A stretch of 64,000 bases of DNA, from positions 42,620,998 to 42,684,997 of the forward strand of contig OX421492.1 of the NCBI GenBank assembly GCA_949126835.1, written 5' to 3'. Source of the stretch: Anisus vortex. Its lineage: Eukaryota; Mollusca; Gastropoda; Planorbidae. Made by a program: the position numbers and the translations under genes. Below the pieces are notes generated by a model. It was not told where the DNA came from. It saw nothing but the letters and a program-made list of their open reading frames with translations, and searched no databases. Numbering within the stretch: the stretch's first letter is position 1; every line of letters starts with the position of its first letter. Below are positions 48,230-61,500 of the stretch, one piece after another.

Positions 48230-50018
48230 GGCAGTTTCTTTGGTACACACAGTTGTCCATCAGAAGATTGCAATTTCTGACAGTTTCTTTGGTACACACA
48301 GTGGTACATCAGAAGATTGCAATTTATGACAGTTTCTTTGGTACACACAGTGGTACATCAGAAGATTGCAATTTATGACAGTTTCTTTGGTACACACAGT
48401 GGTACATCAGAAGATTGCAATTTATGACAGTTTCTTTGGTACACACAGTGGTACATCAGAAGATTGCAATTTCTGACAGTTTCTTTGGTACACACAGTGG
48501 TACATCAGAAGATTGCAATTTATGACAGTTTCTTTGGTACACACAGTGGTACATCAGAAGATTTCAATTTATGACAGTTTCTTTGGTACACACAGTGGTA
48601 CATCAGAAGATTGCAATTTATGACAGTTTCTTTGGTACACACAGTGGTACATCAGAAGATTGCAATTTCTGACAGTTTCTTTGGTACACACAGTGGTACA
48701 TCAGAAGATTGCAATTTATGACAGTTTCTTTGGTACACACAGTGGTACATCAGAAGATTGCAATTTATGACAGTTTCTTTGGTACACACAGTGGTACATC
48801 AGAAGATTGCAATTTCTGACAGTTTCTTTGGTACACACAGTGGTACATCAGAAGATTGCAATTTCTGACAGTTTCTTTGGTACACACAGTGGTACACACA
48901 GTGGTACATCAGAAGATTGCAATTTCTGACAGTTTCTTTGGTACACACAGTGGTACATCAGAAGATTGCAATTTCTGACAGTTTCTTTGGTACACACAGT
49001 GGTACATCAGAAGATTGCAATTTCTGACAGTTTCTTTGGTACACACAGTGGTACATCAGAAGATTGCAATTTCTGACAGTTTCTTTGGTACACACAGTGG
49101 TACATCAGAAGATTGCAATTTCTGACAGTTTCTTTGGTACACACAGTGGTACATCAGAAGATTGCAATTTATGACAGTTTCTTTGGTACACACAGTTGTC
49201 CATCAGAAGATTGCAATTTATGACAGTTTCTTTGGTACACACAGTTGTCCATCAGAAGATTGCAATTTATGACAGTTTCTTTGGTACACACAGTGGTACA
49301 TCAGAAGATTGCAATTTATGACAGTTTCTTTAGTACACACGGTGGTCCATCAGAAGATTGAAATTTCTGACAGTTTCTTTGGTACACACAGTGGTACATC
49401 AGAAGATTGCAATTTATGACAGTTTCTTTAGTACACATGGTGGTCCATCAGAAGATTGCAATTTATGACAGTTTCTTTGGTACACACAGTGGTACATCAG
49501 AAGATTGCAATTTATGACAGTTTCTTTAGTACTCACAGTGGTACATCAGAAGATTGCAATTTATGACAGTTTCTTTGGTACACACAGTGGTACATCAGAA
49601 GATTGCAATTTCTGACAGTTTCTTTGGTACACACAGTGGTACATCAGAAGATTGCAATTTCTGACAGTTTCTTTGGTACACACAGTGGTACATCAGAAGA
49701 TTGCAATTTCTGACAGTTTCTTTGGTACACACAGTGGTACACACAGTGGTACATCAGAAGATTGCAATTTATGACAGTTTCTTTGGTACACACAGTGGTA
49801 CATCAGAAGATTGCAATTTATGACAGTTTCTTTGGTACACACAGTGGTACATCAGAAGATTGCAATTTATGACAATTTCTTTGGTACACACAGTGGTACA
49901 TCAGAAGATTGCAATTTATGACAGTTTCTTTGGTACACACAGTGGTACATCAGAAGATTGCAATTTATGACAGTTTCTTTGGTACACACAGTGGTACATC
50001 AGAAGATTGAAATTTATG
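48230..50018. repeat. 49-bp minisatellite, about 36 copies
   Basis: Unit gacagtttctttggtacaca + cagtggtacatcagaagattgcaatttat. Two copies carry an internal 12-bp duplication (tacacacagtgg doubled, about 48880 and 49725). Variants ATG/CTG before ACAG and cagttgtccatc appear in blocks. The small open frames at the left edge are artefacts. Confidence 0.96.
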
Positions 50019-52263
50019 CGTTAAAATGTCCTAACGATGGGTAGATGCTGTTAAAAAGTATAAATGTGTTGCAGTAAGTAAAAAAATGACACAGCTGCTG
50101 TTTTACCAACTAAGTTCAGGGAGGTAACGTTAGGCATACCATATAACTGTCCACAATAATTAATACCGGTATCAATAATTTGCGTTTGCAGGAGCTATGG
50201 AAGTGCATGGAACATTTCTGCAGCGTTGTGACCTCTGATGGCCATAAATTGTAGAGCACTAGTCTATTAATTGCCAAAAGAAAATAATTATTAAAAAAAA
50301 TGGGGTGTAGGGGGGGGGGCTGTTTCATAGGAACATTCCTAAATACGCCACTGCATGGTAGCATCGCTTTGGACTTGTTTTAAAGTTCTTTTGGTGCCGT
50401 CAGGAATACATCCGCCCAATACCCTATATCTCTGTCGACATTTTGGCCGTTCTTTAACTTCTGGTAGAAATAAACAAGGGCCATGCAATCATGTGCTGCA
50501 ACCAGCAGTAAAGATAGCCTATAGTGAAGTCAGGCTCCGATAAAAAAAAAAGGTGCGTTAAGAAAGGAAGACTGTCTAGGCCGACCCCTGGTGTAGACTT
50601 ACGAGCACCAGCTAACTTGTAATTAGACAATAGTATTTAGCAATGCCGGCCCAATGGTTACTGGTGCCTTGTGTAAGCCAAGGAAACATGAACAGACACC
50701 ACAAAGCTCTGCCTACTATATTAATGTATGCCTATTAATAATATTATTATATTTTGGATTTAAGCCTATACACAGCATAATCTGTCTATATATATGTAAA
50801 TAGGATGATGTGATTAGTTTGTGTTCAATAATAAAAGATATAAGCTAATTCAGAAGTTATTTTTGCGTTAAGAGAAGTGAAACTGGATGATGTGTCCAAC
50901 CTGCCGTGAATTCAATTCACGATAGTCAAGTCATTAAACACTTTACATTGCAGTATTATTAGTAGGCCTATTAAAGTACTACCGGTATTTTGCTTTTTAA
51001 CTTTCCCGTATCACGTTTTCTTCAATGCAGAAATAATTTACCGGTAACTAATGATTTTATACTTGCCAGATGGAAGTTGTTTTAACAATGAACCCTAAAG
51101 CTTTTTTTTTAATAAGCTCCAGCTTTTTAATTGTTTTCTTTACTTAATAGGTACTACACAGAAAATATATTACCTATAATCTAATTAAGGTAAAGTAGCT
51201 CATTGTCACCATGTAGAAATAATTTTCAATAAAGTACTGTAAATCTGTTATTATTAATTATCCATAAGTAAAATTGATTTTGTAATACTGTCTACTGCCT
51301 GACAGAAGTTGTTTTTAAAGTTATTACCCTGGGACGGCCTAGGCCTATATTAATATGTTTAAATTTCATTTCATCAACAACAACAAAAATAAGGTTAAAT
51401 ACAAATGTGTATTTTGAACAATATTTTTTTTTACTAGACAAAGAAAAATAAAACAAATGAGTAGTTGGCAATTTGATATGTCTTTGTCTCATGAACAGTT
51501 GACACTAAAGCCAAATCATTTAGTTACATGCTAGATGTTTTGTTTCATTCAATACCAAATACTTTGTTGGAGATTAGAAAGTCTTTAGCTGTAGTTGCAT
51601 CCAGTTTTTTCCCTCCACCTATTGAAGTTGGATCATTTGCTGAGGATTAGATTTCATAAAAAAGTCTACTTTGAAATACTTTGTCTTTATAACTGCCATG
51701 TCATCTCGTAACTTAAATCTCAATAACTCTATTTTAATCATACTATTGATTAATTAATTTTGTTATATGTGTATAGAATGTAATAATAGTTTTCATTTTG
51801 TATTTAGAAATGTCTCGATAATTCATTTATAGTTATTTTTATATTTAATTATGATGTCAAAATTATTTGTGAACAGTTATTTATTCTAACCAAATAACAC
51901 CAATATGTGTTCTGGTAGCCTATACAACTTTCTATGCATCTCCTTTTGCATTCTGAAAACTTCAGAGTAAATCCATTCTAGCACTTTCTAACCCCAAACC
52001 TATAAAAGTTTATAAGACATGCAGATGTGTAGTTAGCTTGTTGTTGTATAACTATAAAGAAGACACTTATTATTGACCAGTAAAATTAAATATTATTGTA
52101 CACTAGTTCAAGCATAAATTATTTTTTTTTTATCAACACTCGAGCGGATTTTTATAGTAAATAAGACCCTAGGCAGATGACAGAAGATCGGATATAGAAT
52201 AATCTGAATACCGCCTACATTAACAAAATATAATAATCGTTTTTACATTATTTAATAACTGTT
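50019..52263. other. Gene-free stretch downstream of the TEX10 homologue
   Basis: Contains a repeat-like segment at 50280-50356 (g-run, then tgtttcataggaacattcct + aaatacgccactg) of the kind found at hAT ends, otherwise AT-rich. I see no exon. Confidence 0.45.
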
Positions 52264-52548
52264 TTAGCACATACCTTTAATGGTTTTATCTAATATGGCA
52301 GCAACTCTGTGCAATAAAAGTTTGTCCTGGGTCAAACAAAGAATTATATCTGCCTTGATCTGCTGACCCATTTCCTGACAGACAGACTGGTCCTTACTGA
52401 AGAGCTCAATCAGTGTTGAGGCTAAGATCAAAGCAGTCAAGTCATAAAAATCTGCACTTAGCTGTGCTGTCACATGAGGGAATGATGTTTCATAAACAAA
52501 TCTGACAAGGCTGTACACTGAGAGTACATGGAGTTTTGAGCTTTTCAT
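52264..52548 (-). CDS. TEX10: TEX10 exon 14 (terminal, or penultimate)
   Basis: Acceptor tttcctccAG. MKSSKLHVLSVYSLVRFVYE.. LTALILASTLIELFSKDQ.. to ..KGMC and TAA. A strong internal donor AAG|GTATGT lies two codons before the stop, so an alternative 3' exon is possible; none was recognised downstream. Confidence 0.82.
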   Translation of the reverse strand: MKSSKLHVLSVYSLVRFVYETSFPHVTAQLSADFYDLTALILASTLIELFSKDQSVCQEMGQQIKADIILCLTQDKLLLHRVAAILDKTIKGMC

Positions 52549-55500
52549 CTGGAGGAAAGAAACAAATGACTGTAGAAATCTAAAACTGATAACAAGCAAA
52601 ACTTTTCCATGCACAGGGTTCTTATTCTTTTCAGCAAAATTTAATTCCAGACTTAAAAGAAAAAATTTCAGACAAAAAGTCTAAAGTTCCTCAAACATAT
52701 GTGAAAATGCTATTAAAATTTATACACTTGACACATTATTGGCTGAGACTGACGACTGTCAAGACAATGTGGTTTAATGTAATGTCCTTTTTTTTTTTCA
52801 TTGGTAAGGCAAGACCGCTGGCATTTTTAACAAACATTTATACAGGATCTAGCAAATGGTTTTTAAAGTCCTTATCCAATTGTCTATTTTTTTTTCCACG
52901 ATTGAACACAGTGCACACAAGATACTTTTTGTAATGCATGAGCTATAAGCAATACCAAACGCAACAGCTTGCAAAGCGGAAGGGGGGGCAGAGTTTTCTA
53001 CCACTTGGTTCATAACTATCACAACTTGCTTAAGTTTTTAAGGGAACTGGGAGGAGGGAAATGACATTTTTTATTTCCAGACTTTTTAAAAAATAAAATA
53101 AAAATGCAAGACTATTTTCAATATGGAAAATAAAATTCCATTTTTTAACTTTTAAACTTGCATTAGGAACCCTGCATAAATAAATTTGTGTCAGTCAGTC
53201 TTGTGCACAATTAGTAGTTTGCTTACATTCAAATAGTTTATGAAGGCAAGAAAAAGAAATTTAAAACATAACTTACAAATGTTTGCTTCCATAACTGTTC
53301 AATGTTGTTGAAAAAATAAAAAATTTCTGAATAACCTTCCTCTGGTAAAGCAGGTATGCACATGTTGGCTAGTTCTTTAGCCACAACCTAAAGCAAAGAT
53401 AGACACAACAGAAATGTAACTTTTGAAAACAAGCTCTTGTGTCAGCTTTAACTCTTTAACTACCATGAGCCGCATTTTGCGGCTCAAGCCAGCCGTGCCG
53501 CAAGACCACGAGCCGCATTTTGCGGCTCAGAAACCCTTATATTTTTTTGTCCAAATCCAGTCCAAGATTTAGAAATAATAAACTAACTTCCTTGTTTCAA
53601 ATCGTCTACTTCCGTATTCGTTCTTTTCAAATGTAAATATTAACTGGAAAACATGTTTTTTTGTGTTTAAAAGGGATTTTTTTGCGATGTCTGCTTTAAT
53701 TTTACATTTTTTTCCCTCAGTATTGTTACTGTACTTGTGTTTAGTTTTTTTTGTGTATCTTTGTTATTTGTGAACAAAAATCAATGAAATTTGAAGCGAG
53801 TGTTTCTAATAGAAATTTGAATAAGATCGCAAAGTTTCTTTTTTATTCGGATTATTATTTTCTGAAATATTAGACTGTCAGTTGAATATTTCTTATTTGT
53901 TTGTCTTTGTTTCTAAAAAAGCATTCTTACTTTCACCTTTACTTTCACACTTATTCTAGAATTTTAAAATGTTCTATTAGCATATTCTAGATAAGCTTTT
54001 ATTTCTGCTTATTTTGATATGTAACACTTAGGGCTTCATTCATAATAAAAGCTGTAAAAAAGCTTTCATTGCGTTGGGCCTAGGTAAAAAAAGAAGGTCA
54101 TGAAAACGGGCTGGCAATACTGGGGAAAATGCACATTGCGAATTGGATAACATTGACCGCTTTTTATAAATGCACAAGTAATAGCATAAGAATTCTTATT
54201 ATAGTGACATTTAAAGCACAAATTAGTTTTATAAAACCCTTTTTTTTTTACGGTCAAACAGAAGAGCATTCTTTTTTTTTCTCAAATTCTTTTCCGTTTC
54301 TAAAATGTATATAAGGCTATATGTCACAGTGAAAATGATTTCAGTAAATAATAAGCTTGTATTCTAGCCTGTGTTATCTCCACATGTCTGCTCCATTGAC
54401 CACCTTCAACTTTAAAGTCCACAAAGAACAAATCTGTGTCCAGTTTAGCAAGATCTGTAGGAAAATGTAGTTCTAGTTCTTCGGAAACAAATCCTATTTA
54501 CAAAAAAAAATCATTCGACTTTTAGTTCAACTGAACAAAATAATATACTTTTTAAAAAATGCAGAAAAACAAATGAAGACCATAACAAAATCATGTGAGT
54601 TAGAACAAGAAACTTTAAATGTACCTGAGACCTTGATGACTATGCTTTCCTATGCTTATACCCATAATAGAAAAAGCTAAAATAAACAATACTTAAAAGC
54701 TCAGAATTAAACTTTCCTAAAACCTTTATCATAATATGCACTTAACTAAGTAAAAGAATGTTCTCCTAAAAAAAAAACCTCACCTATTTGAAGTGAAAAC
54801 AAAAATCTCAAGTAATTGGAAAGTTGATTATGTTGCTGCTCATTCATACCATTGAACTCCAACTGATCTTTCAGTGGGACCAGCTCTCTTTAAAAAAAGC
54901 AAAAACATGACAATATTAGAGTTGTAATACATGACAATATTAGAGTTGTAATACATGACAATATTAGAGTTGTAATACATGACAATATTAGAGTTGTAAT
55001 TACCTTTAAAGTTTTAAAGCCAATATTCACTCTTTCCTTTACCAATATTCTTACAGCATACACTTTTTTTTTATTCACAGACAAAAATAATTCTAAACCA
55101 TCAAAGTCACATTTTAAAAGATTTTTGATGTTACACAAAAATTATTAGATAGAAATGTTTATATGTGACTTGAAATGATGGTGACAAGTTGGCTTAGAAT
55201 TTATCAGAAAAATTCCTCTTCATTAAGTGTTATTTAACACAAACTACACTCATGAAGCATCTTGCATGCTCTCTTTTTATTATACATATTAACTTTTTCC
55301 TCAAAATATCTTCTATTTTGATAAAAATATGATTAAAAAATCCATTATATAAAACAAATTAGATCTACTAAGAACTAAACATTTGGCAAAAAAAATTACT
55401 AAATAAAATAAAAAGGGAGCTTGTTCATAGCTCAAAAGCTCAGTAGGTATTTACTGCTTTTTTAGTTTTTCCAATAAAAAAGTCTTCTAATCAGGCTCGA

Positions 55501-58500
55501 CAGCAAGACAACAATAATATGGCGACACCCTGCATCTATTGTGAGGTGTGTCTATCTATGACTCCAAGTGTCTATTGAAAGGCACTGTAAGTGACTACAA
55601 GAGTTTAAAGATATATACGACTATTGCAACTAAAATGGGGCTATAGGTTTATGAAATACAAGGAGTATGTAAATAATGATATAGCATTGCCTTACCTTAT
55701 ATTAAGCATTACACTATAAATAAGATGACAGGCAACACTCTGGTGCTGAATTATTAGATTATCGATTGGTCTGCGTAAGCAATAAAGAATCTGTTTGAGG
55801 AGATCTCTTGTGTATGGCATACCCAGTGAAATCAGAAAAAAAAACTGATTCTGAGCTTGTGTGTCTTTACACTGTAATAATGTACTTTTAAAACCTGAAA
55901 ATTAAAATCATTATTTAATCCTTGAACTTATACAAAATAATCATAAATAATCTATAAAAATAAGATGTACTATAAATTACCTAAGGTTTCTGACAATTTG
56001 TTCAGCAAAAGTTCTCTTAGAACTGGTCTAGACTTGTTCATACAACATTGGTTGAGCAATGAAAAAATTTCCAATAGCCAAACTTGATTGCCAAATTGTA
56101 TCACTTCCGTTAAAAGTACTGGCAAATTCTCACAAAACTCAGTAAGAACACTCTGAATTTCTGTGTTTCTTTCATATTTGTAGATAGGCCTAAAATATAC
56201 CAAAAACTTTATTATTAACTAAATGAATTTCATTTTAATAAAAAATGTCTAGGTGTGAAGAAATTTTTTAGCTCTGAATATCCATTTACCATAATTTTTT
56301 TCAATGTTCTAGTTGACCCATTAAAGGTTGCTTCTGAAATAGTCAGATTTCCCCAACTTTTCTACTCAGAACAAAGAGTATTTATTAGTATACATTATAT
56401 CTATATCTATATAATAAGAAATGTAGATGGTAAACTGTACAATGAGCACAAAGTTTTAGCTTAAGAATTTAGAGCTGTTCTCTGGGTGGATGCTGATTTC
56501 AAATAGAGAGAGGCAACACTGGTTCAATGATAAGAATGTGAGACAAAAATAACAAGCTTATTCTTTAATGATATACAGGGTTCATACTCTTTTTGGAAAA
56601 TCAAATTCCAGCATTTTCCAGACTTTTTTTTTAAATTATAATTATAGACTACGATAGTAATTAATTATAAATACGAATTATTATTATTATTTTAAATAAA
56701 AGATTTAATGATGAATTCAATTTAATGATGAAAATAGATAATCTAATTCTATTACTTTCCAATCATTAGGATCATTAAGCATACTAAAATTTTGCTATAA
56801 TAATACAACCTCACAGCAGTGAGTTATATCTAGGTAGAGAGGAGTAAATAGTGTGTGTGTGGGGGGTGAGGGGGGAGAGATTATAGTAGGTTAATTCTGA
56901 GCTTATGCATACAATATCTCCCTAAACTAAAAGCTTAATCTAAATTCCAAAAAACAATAATTGTAAAAAAAAAGGTGAACTACTTGAAGTCATGAATACC
57001 TTGCAACCAACAAACCGAAATCCGGTTTTGAAAATCAAGTAGGCTACAAGCAGAGCCTTTACAAGCTTATGTAGCGCCCCAGGGCAAAAGTTTCAGCGCC
57101 GCCCCCTTGCATACTGTAACTGCTTGTTTAGTGCTATATTTAGACTACATTTGCCGCCCCCCTGGAAGTGTCCCTCTTGGGCATAAGCCCCCCTGTGCCC
57201 GCCCCTATGTGAGGGCACTGCCTACAACCAACCAACTAGAAATTTAAGGCTTAGGTCAGAGGGACCCAGATGGGGTGAAGGGCAGACATGCCAACCCCTA
57301 CCTAAGTACTCAAAAGAGGAACAATCTTGATGAAAAAGAGGATTTTTGAACAAAAAAGTAGAACACTCTTTATCTAGACTAACAATCTTTAAAAAAAAAA
57401 AAGAAAAAAAGAGGAACATACCTAATCCTATAGATATCTATTTACCTACGTTTTAAGACAATTCACAAGCAATGGATCTAGATCTAGTAGGCCTACAAAG
57501 AACATTAAATTTACAGTTTTTCTTTGCTGAATAAACTTCTCTGAATATTCCTTCCTTTAAAACTGAATTAGTTTTTTTACAGTTTGAACAAGTCAGGTTT
57601 AAACTTTATGAGGCAGGACAATTAGACATTTTCACACTCTTACCAATACAGTAAATAGGCCTAAAGGAAAAAATAGATTTATTGCTAAACACGCTTAATA
57701 CCGCAAAAAAATTTAGAAAATACCAGAATATCTCTTTTAATAAACCCAGAAAACCCAAGTAATGATAATTATAGCATTGTGACCTTATATGTGCCTTTGT
57801 TTTATCAACCTAGACACGGACTATATTTCAACATGGAAAAACCCAAACTTTCCAATTTGGCATAACTAAACTAGTAAAAAGCGGAACAAAATGTGTTTTT
57901 TTTTTTTTTAAAAAGTGGAACCAATTCGCCAAAAGCGGAACGGTAGGCATGTCTGTAAGGGCAATGAAGATGATTGTTGCAATTTTAGGATTCCAGACAT
58001 ATTTAAGACTTTTTGGGGGTTTTGGTGAAAAAGTACAGATTTTCCAGACATTTTAAGTCGGAAATGCTTGTGTTTAAATTCCAGACATATTTCAGACTTT
58101 CCAGACACCGTACGAACCCTGGATATAATAATAAGGTTCCTGCACCATAGCTTGATTAAAATCACAGGACACAAAAATTGACAAGTATAAATTATCCATA
58201 AAAACAAAAAAGATTTTCAGTGGTGAAAAAAATAAATATTCCTATACATTATAGTCAAAAGCAGGTGAAATAATATAATTCAAGAGGTCACAAAATATTT
58301 TGAAAAAGATATTTGAAAAATATTCATCAAAGAGCAAACAAAAATTCAGAGTCATTTTCTTTAACTTTGGACTATGGCTTCAAAAGAATCTTTCTTATTG
58401 GCCTACGCAAAACTTGGAACTATTTTTTTTAGTTCAAAATTTCAAGAGAAATATTGAAATTTCAAGACTTTCCCAGGAGCTTTTAAGTTCCAGAACCACC

Positions 58501-61500
58501 TGAAATGAACCCTGTATATATTTTTATAAGCAAAGCTCTGCACAAACGTTGGTAAAATATTTTAATTGAATTGGACAATATACCTTGGCCCAGTTATCTC
58601 TCTTTGCCATCCATCCCAAGTTTGATTCATGAATGAAAACAATGTGTAAAACAAATGTTTCTGGGCTGTTTCCACTGAGCATGACAAGTAGTATTTCAAT
58701 GCTGCTTTGTAGGAATTAACAAAATAGCCTGGGGAAAAACATTGTCACACAATTATAAATAAAATGTAAAAATAACTGTAAAATATGAATAAAAAATAGT
58801 ATTATAAGAATACAAATATACAATATTACAAGAAGTAACAGGCTATTAAAATCAAACTTTTTTACTTACCCGCAGTGTGAGGGTTACTAAAAACATTTGT
58901 TAAAATTCTGACAATCACTTTGGTATGTTCAGTGTTTAGTGATTTTTGACAAATGCGTTGAATATAGTTCCTGATTTTTTTTAATGGTCCATTGGATTTC
59001 AGTGTCACATCTGTATAAAAACTGCTCATAATATCACACAATGCCAAATTCAAAGATAACTGGGATGACTGTAGAAAATATTAAATTATAAAATAATAGA
59101 TATTTGACAATTTTGTTACTGTTGTCTCCTTAACATTAATTAAATCACTATGATGAGAAGAAATTTTAAGATTAAATTTAGTATAGCATCAACAATGTAT
59201 AGCAGCTAACCTCAGTGTTGGAAGGAGGTTTAAAGTTTTTATTTCTTTTTCTTTTCTTTGTAAGTTCAGGAAGTGCTTGTGCAGTATATGGAAAATTATT
59301 TAAAAATATGCTCTCAAAATCCTGGAGATAATTTCTAACAAGAAATTCAGGTGATACCTTGAGAAGTAAATGCATAATGATGAAAATGAAAGGATATTTT
59401 AAATACAAATCAATAAATCAAAAAATATGCTTAAAACTTTCTTAATAGTTAATCCTTAAAACTATTTTGAAAAGGCTTGGAGAATTCATTTTCTTTTTTA
59501 TGTGTATTATAGAACTTGTTTATTTTTATATTGGTCAGATTCAACAGCAATTTTTCCCCATATTCTTCGAGAGCTTATATAAAGACATCTAGGGAACTGC
59601 GCTTAAAACTCCCAGTTTGGATGGACACAAAAAGAAGTACCTGGGAGTGTGCTCATTTGAATCAGTGGCACCTTCTCTATGGAACAGTTTATCTCCGACA
59701 CAGAGTATCTGGGACAAGAGAATTTTTTTAAAAGAACTTAAAGACCTTTCTCTTTGGCTAATACATCTTAATTCACACCAAGAGCGCACTGGGCATGCTA
59801 ATTTAATAGCATGGATAGAAGTGCTATAGAAAATGCCCATTCTTATCTTAATATATTTAACCTTGTCCTTATTACCAAAATTAATTCTCCTTATGGTTGC
59901 TCAGTTTGAAACCAAAAGGAGTACATTTTATACAAGTTGACATTGTTAACAAGTCTTACCAATCGAAATCTGATACTATGAGAGTGTTGGTCACTTTTCT
60001 GGCTTGTGGAACATAGTACAAACATCAATTGGATGACAGAGGCTACAAGGGACATAACTTCTAAGGAGTCTGCTGGAAGGAGGATGTCTGAAACATCAAA
60101 GTAAAAAAAAAAATTTTTTTTAGACAAATATTAAAACAAATGCACAAATTTCTAGAGCTACATCCTTGGGCCATTAATATACAATAATTACCAGAAGATG
60201 AATGTTCATCTATGCTTGCTCGAGCTTCTTTCCAACATTGTAATAACACTGGTATGGCTATTTTTATAAAAGCTTCAAGACTTGAAGGGTTTGTGATGTA
60301 GTCATCTAACTCATGGCTGATAAAAAGTTATATTGTTTAGTTGAATGTTATAGAAATTTAAATTGTTTTGAATTTTAAAAAATAATAATTTTATATAACA
60401 TTTTATGACGACTAAGTTTATCTTTATTACTTCAAAGTAATTTATCAAGCCTAACCTTCCACTAAAAAGTAGCACAGAGAATTTCCTTTCTGCCTCCCTT
60501 GTGACAATGGAAGAATTTTGTTTTTGGTTTTCATTATTTACAGTCCACTTGGAACAAACATGTGTTTCTGTCTTACTTGCATTTTGGTTTCCCAACTCAT
60601 CCTTTAATGCTTCCTATAAAATATTTTTATTTTAAACAAAAAATGTATTGACTGATAAGACAATAACAGTCCGTTTATTTCTAATTGACTTTAAGTAACT
60701 TTTGTTTTAAGTAAAAAAAAAGTTTAAAATAAATAAGAATACCTAAAGTAAGAGTTATAAAAACCCCAGATATGTCATCAAATTGCTAAGATAACTATTC
60801 CCTTATTCCTCTTATGAGTATTAAAACAAGAAGTTTTGGTTACCTGATAATGCAAGAATATGGATTTTATTTTTTATTTATGCATTTCTTCTTTAAATAC
60901 TAATGCTTTTTATTTCTAGTTAAGAGCATCAAGTTAAATAGGAAGGCTCAAAAATAAATTATAAAAAAAAGACCTAATTGTACATACATTCAATAAACAT
61001 AACCTAGTAGTTTATATGTATAACTATTTTTTCAACCCACAGAAAATTGTACAAATTAATCCTATAGCCAAAAAATGGATGTCTATTAAATAAGAGATTA
61101 AAAATTTTAAGAAGTTACTAAAATAGTGAAAAAGCTTACTGTATGTATTATACAATTAAAAGAGAAGAAAGACCACAGCTGATTATATTTACTATATTAT
61201 CAATAAGCTTATAGTATCAATAATTTTAAAATGAAATAATACAAATAGAATGAAGCTAACCATAAAAGTTCTTTTTATTCTTTGTAGTACTTTAGATCTA
61301 TACTTCATTGCTGGAAGTTTACTGTCAGGATTAAGGCTCAGCTTCTGAGTAGTGGTACATGCCTTACTTCCTATATAGGCAGGTGTGGAAATCAAACCAA
61401 TTAAGTTTTTTAATAGATCACCAGTCTGTTGGATCATCAATGTTGGGAAAGTATCTAAGAGGGCATCAAATAGAAGCAGGGCATCAAGTTTTATGTCTTC

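Larger units (their letters stand above)
56576..58121. mobile_element. CAGGGTTC-ended element with nested insertions in a TEX10 intron
   Basis: Left cagggttcatactctttttg, right inverse CAGGGTTCGTACGGTGTCTG. Flanks share gatata directly at both borders (56570-56575, 58122-58127). Interior repeats of ttccagacat. A further aaccctg end at 58507-58514 suggests a second, overlapping copy to about 58514. Confidence 0.55.

Noticed and set aside
48230..50018. CRISPR-like array
   Set aside because: Repeats are directly contiguous without unique spacers, and the genome is eukaryotic; same for the 34-, 42- and 49-bp arrays.
59589..59840. Minus-strand 83-codon frame as a TEX10 exon
   Set aside because: It is antisense to a LINE C-terminal relic, and TEX10 exons 5 and 6 join in phase without it.
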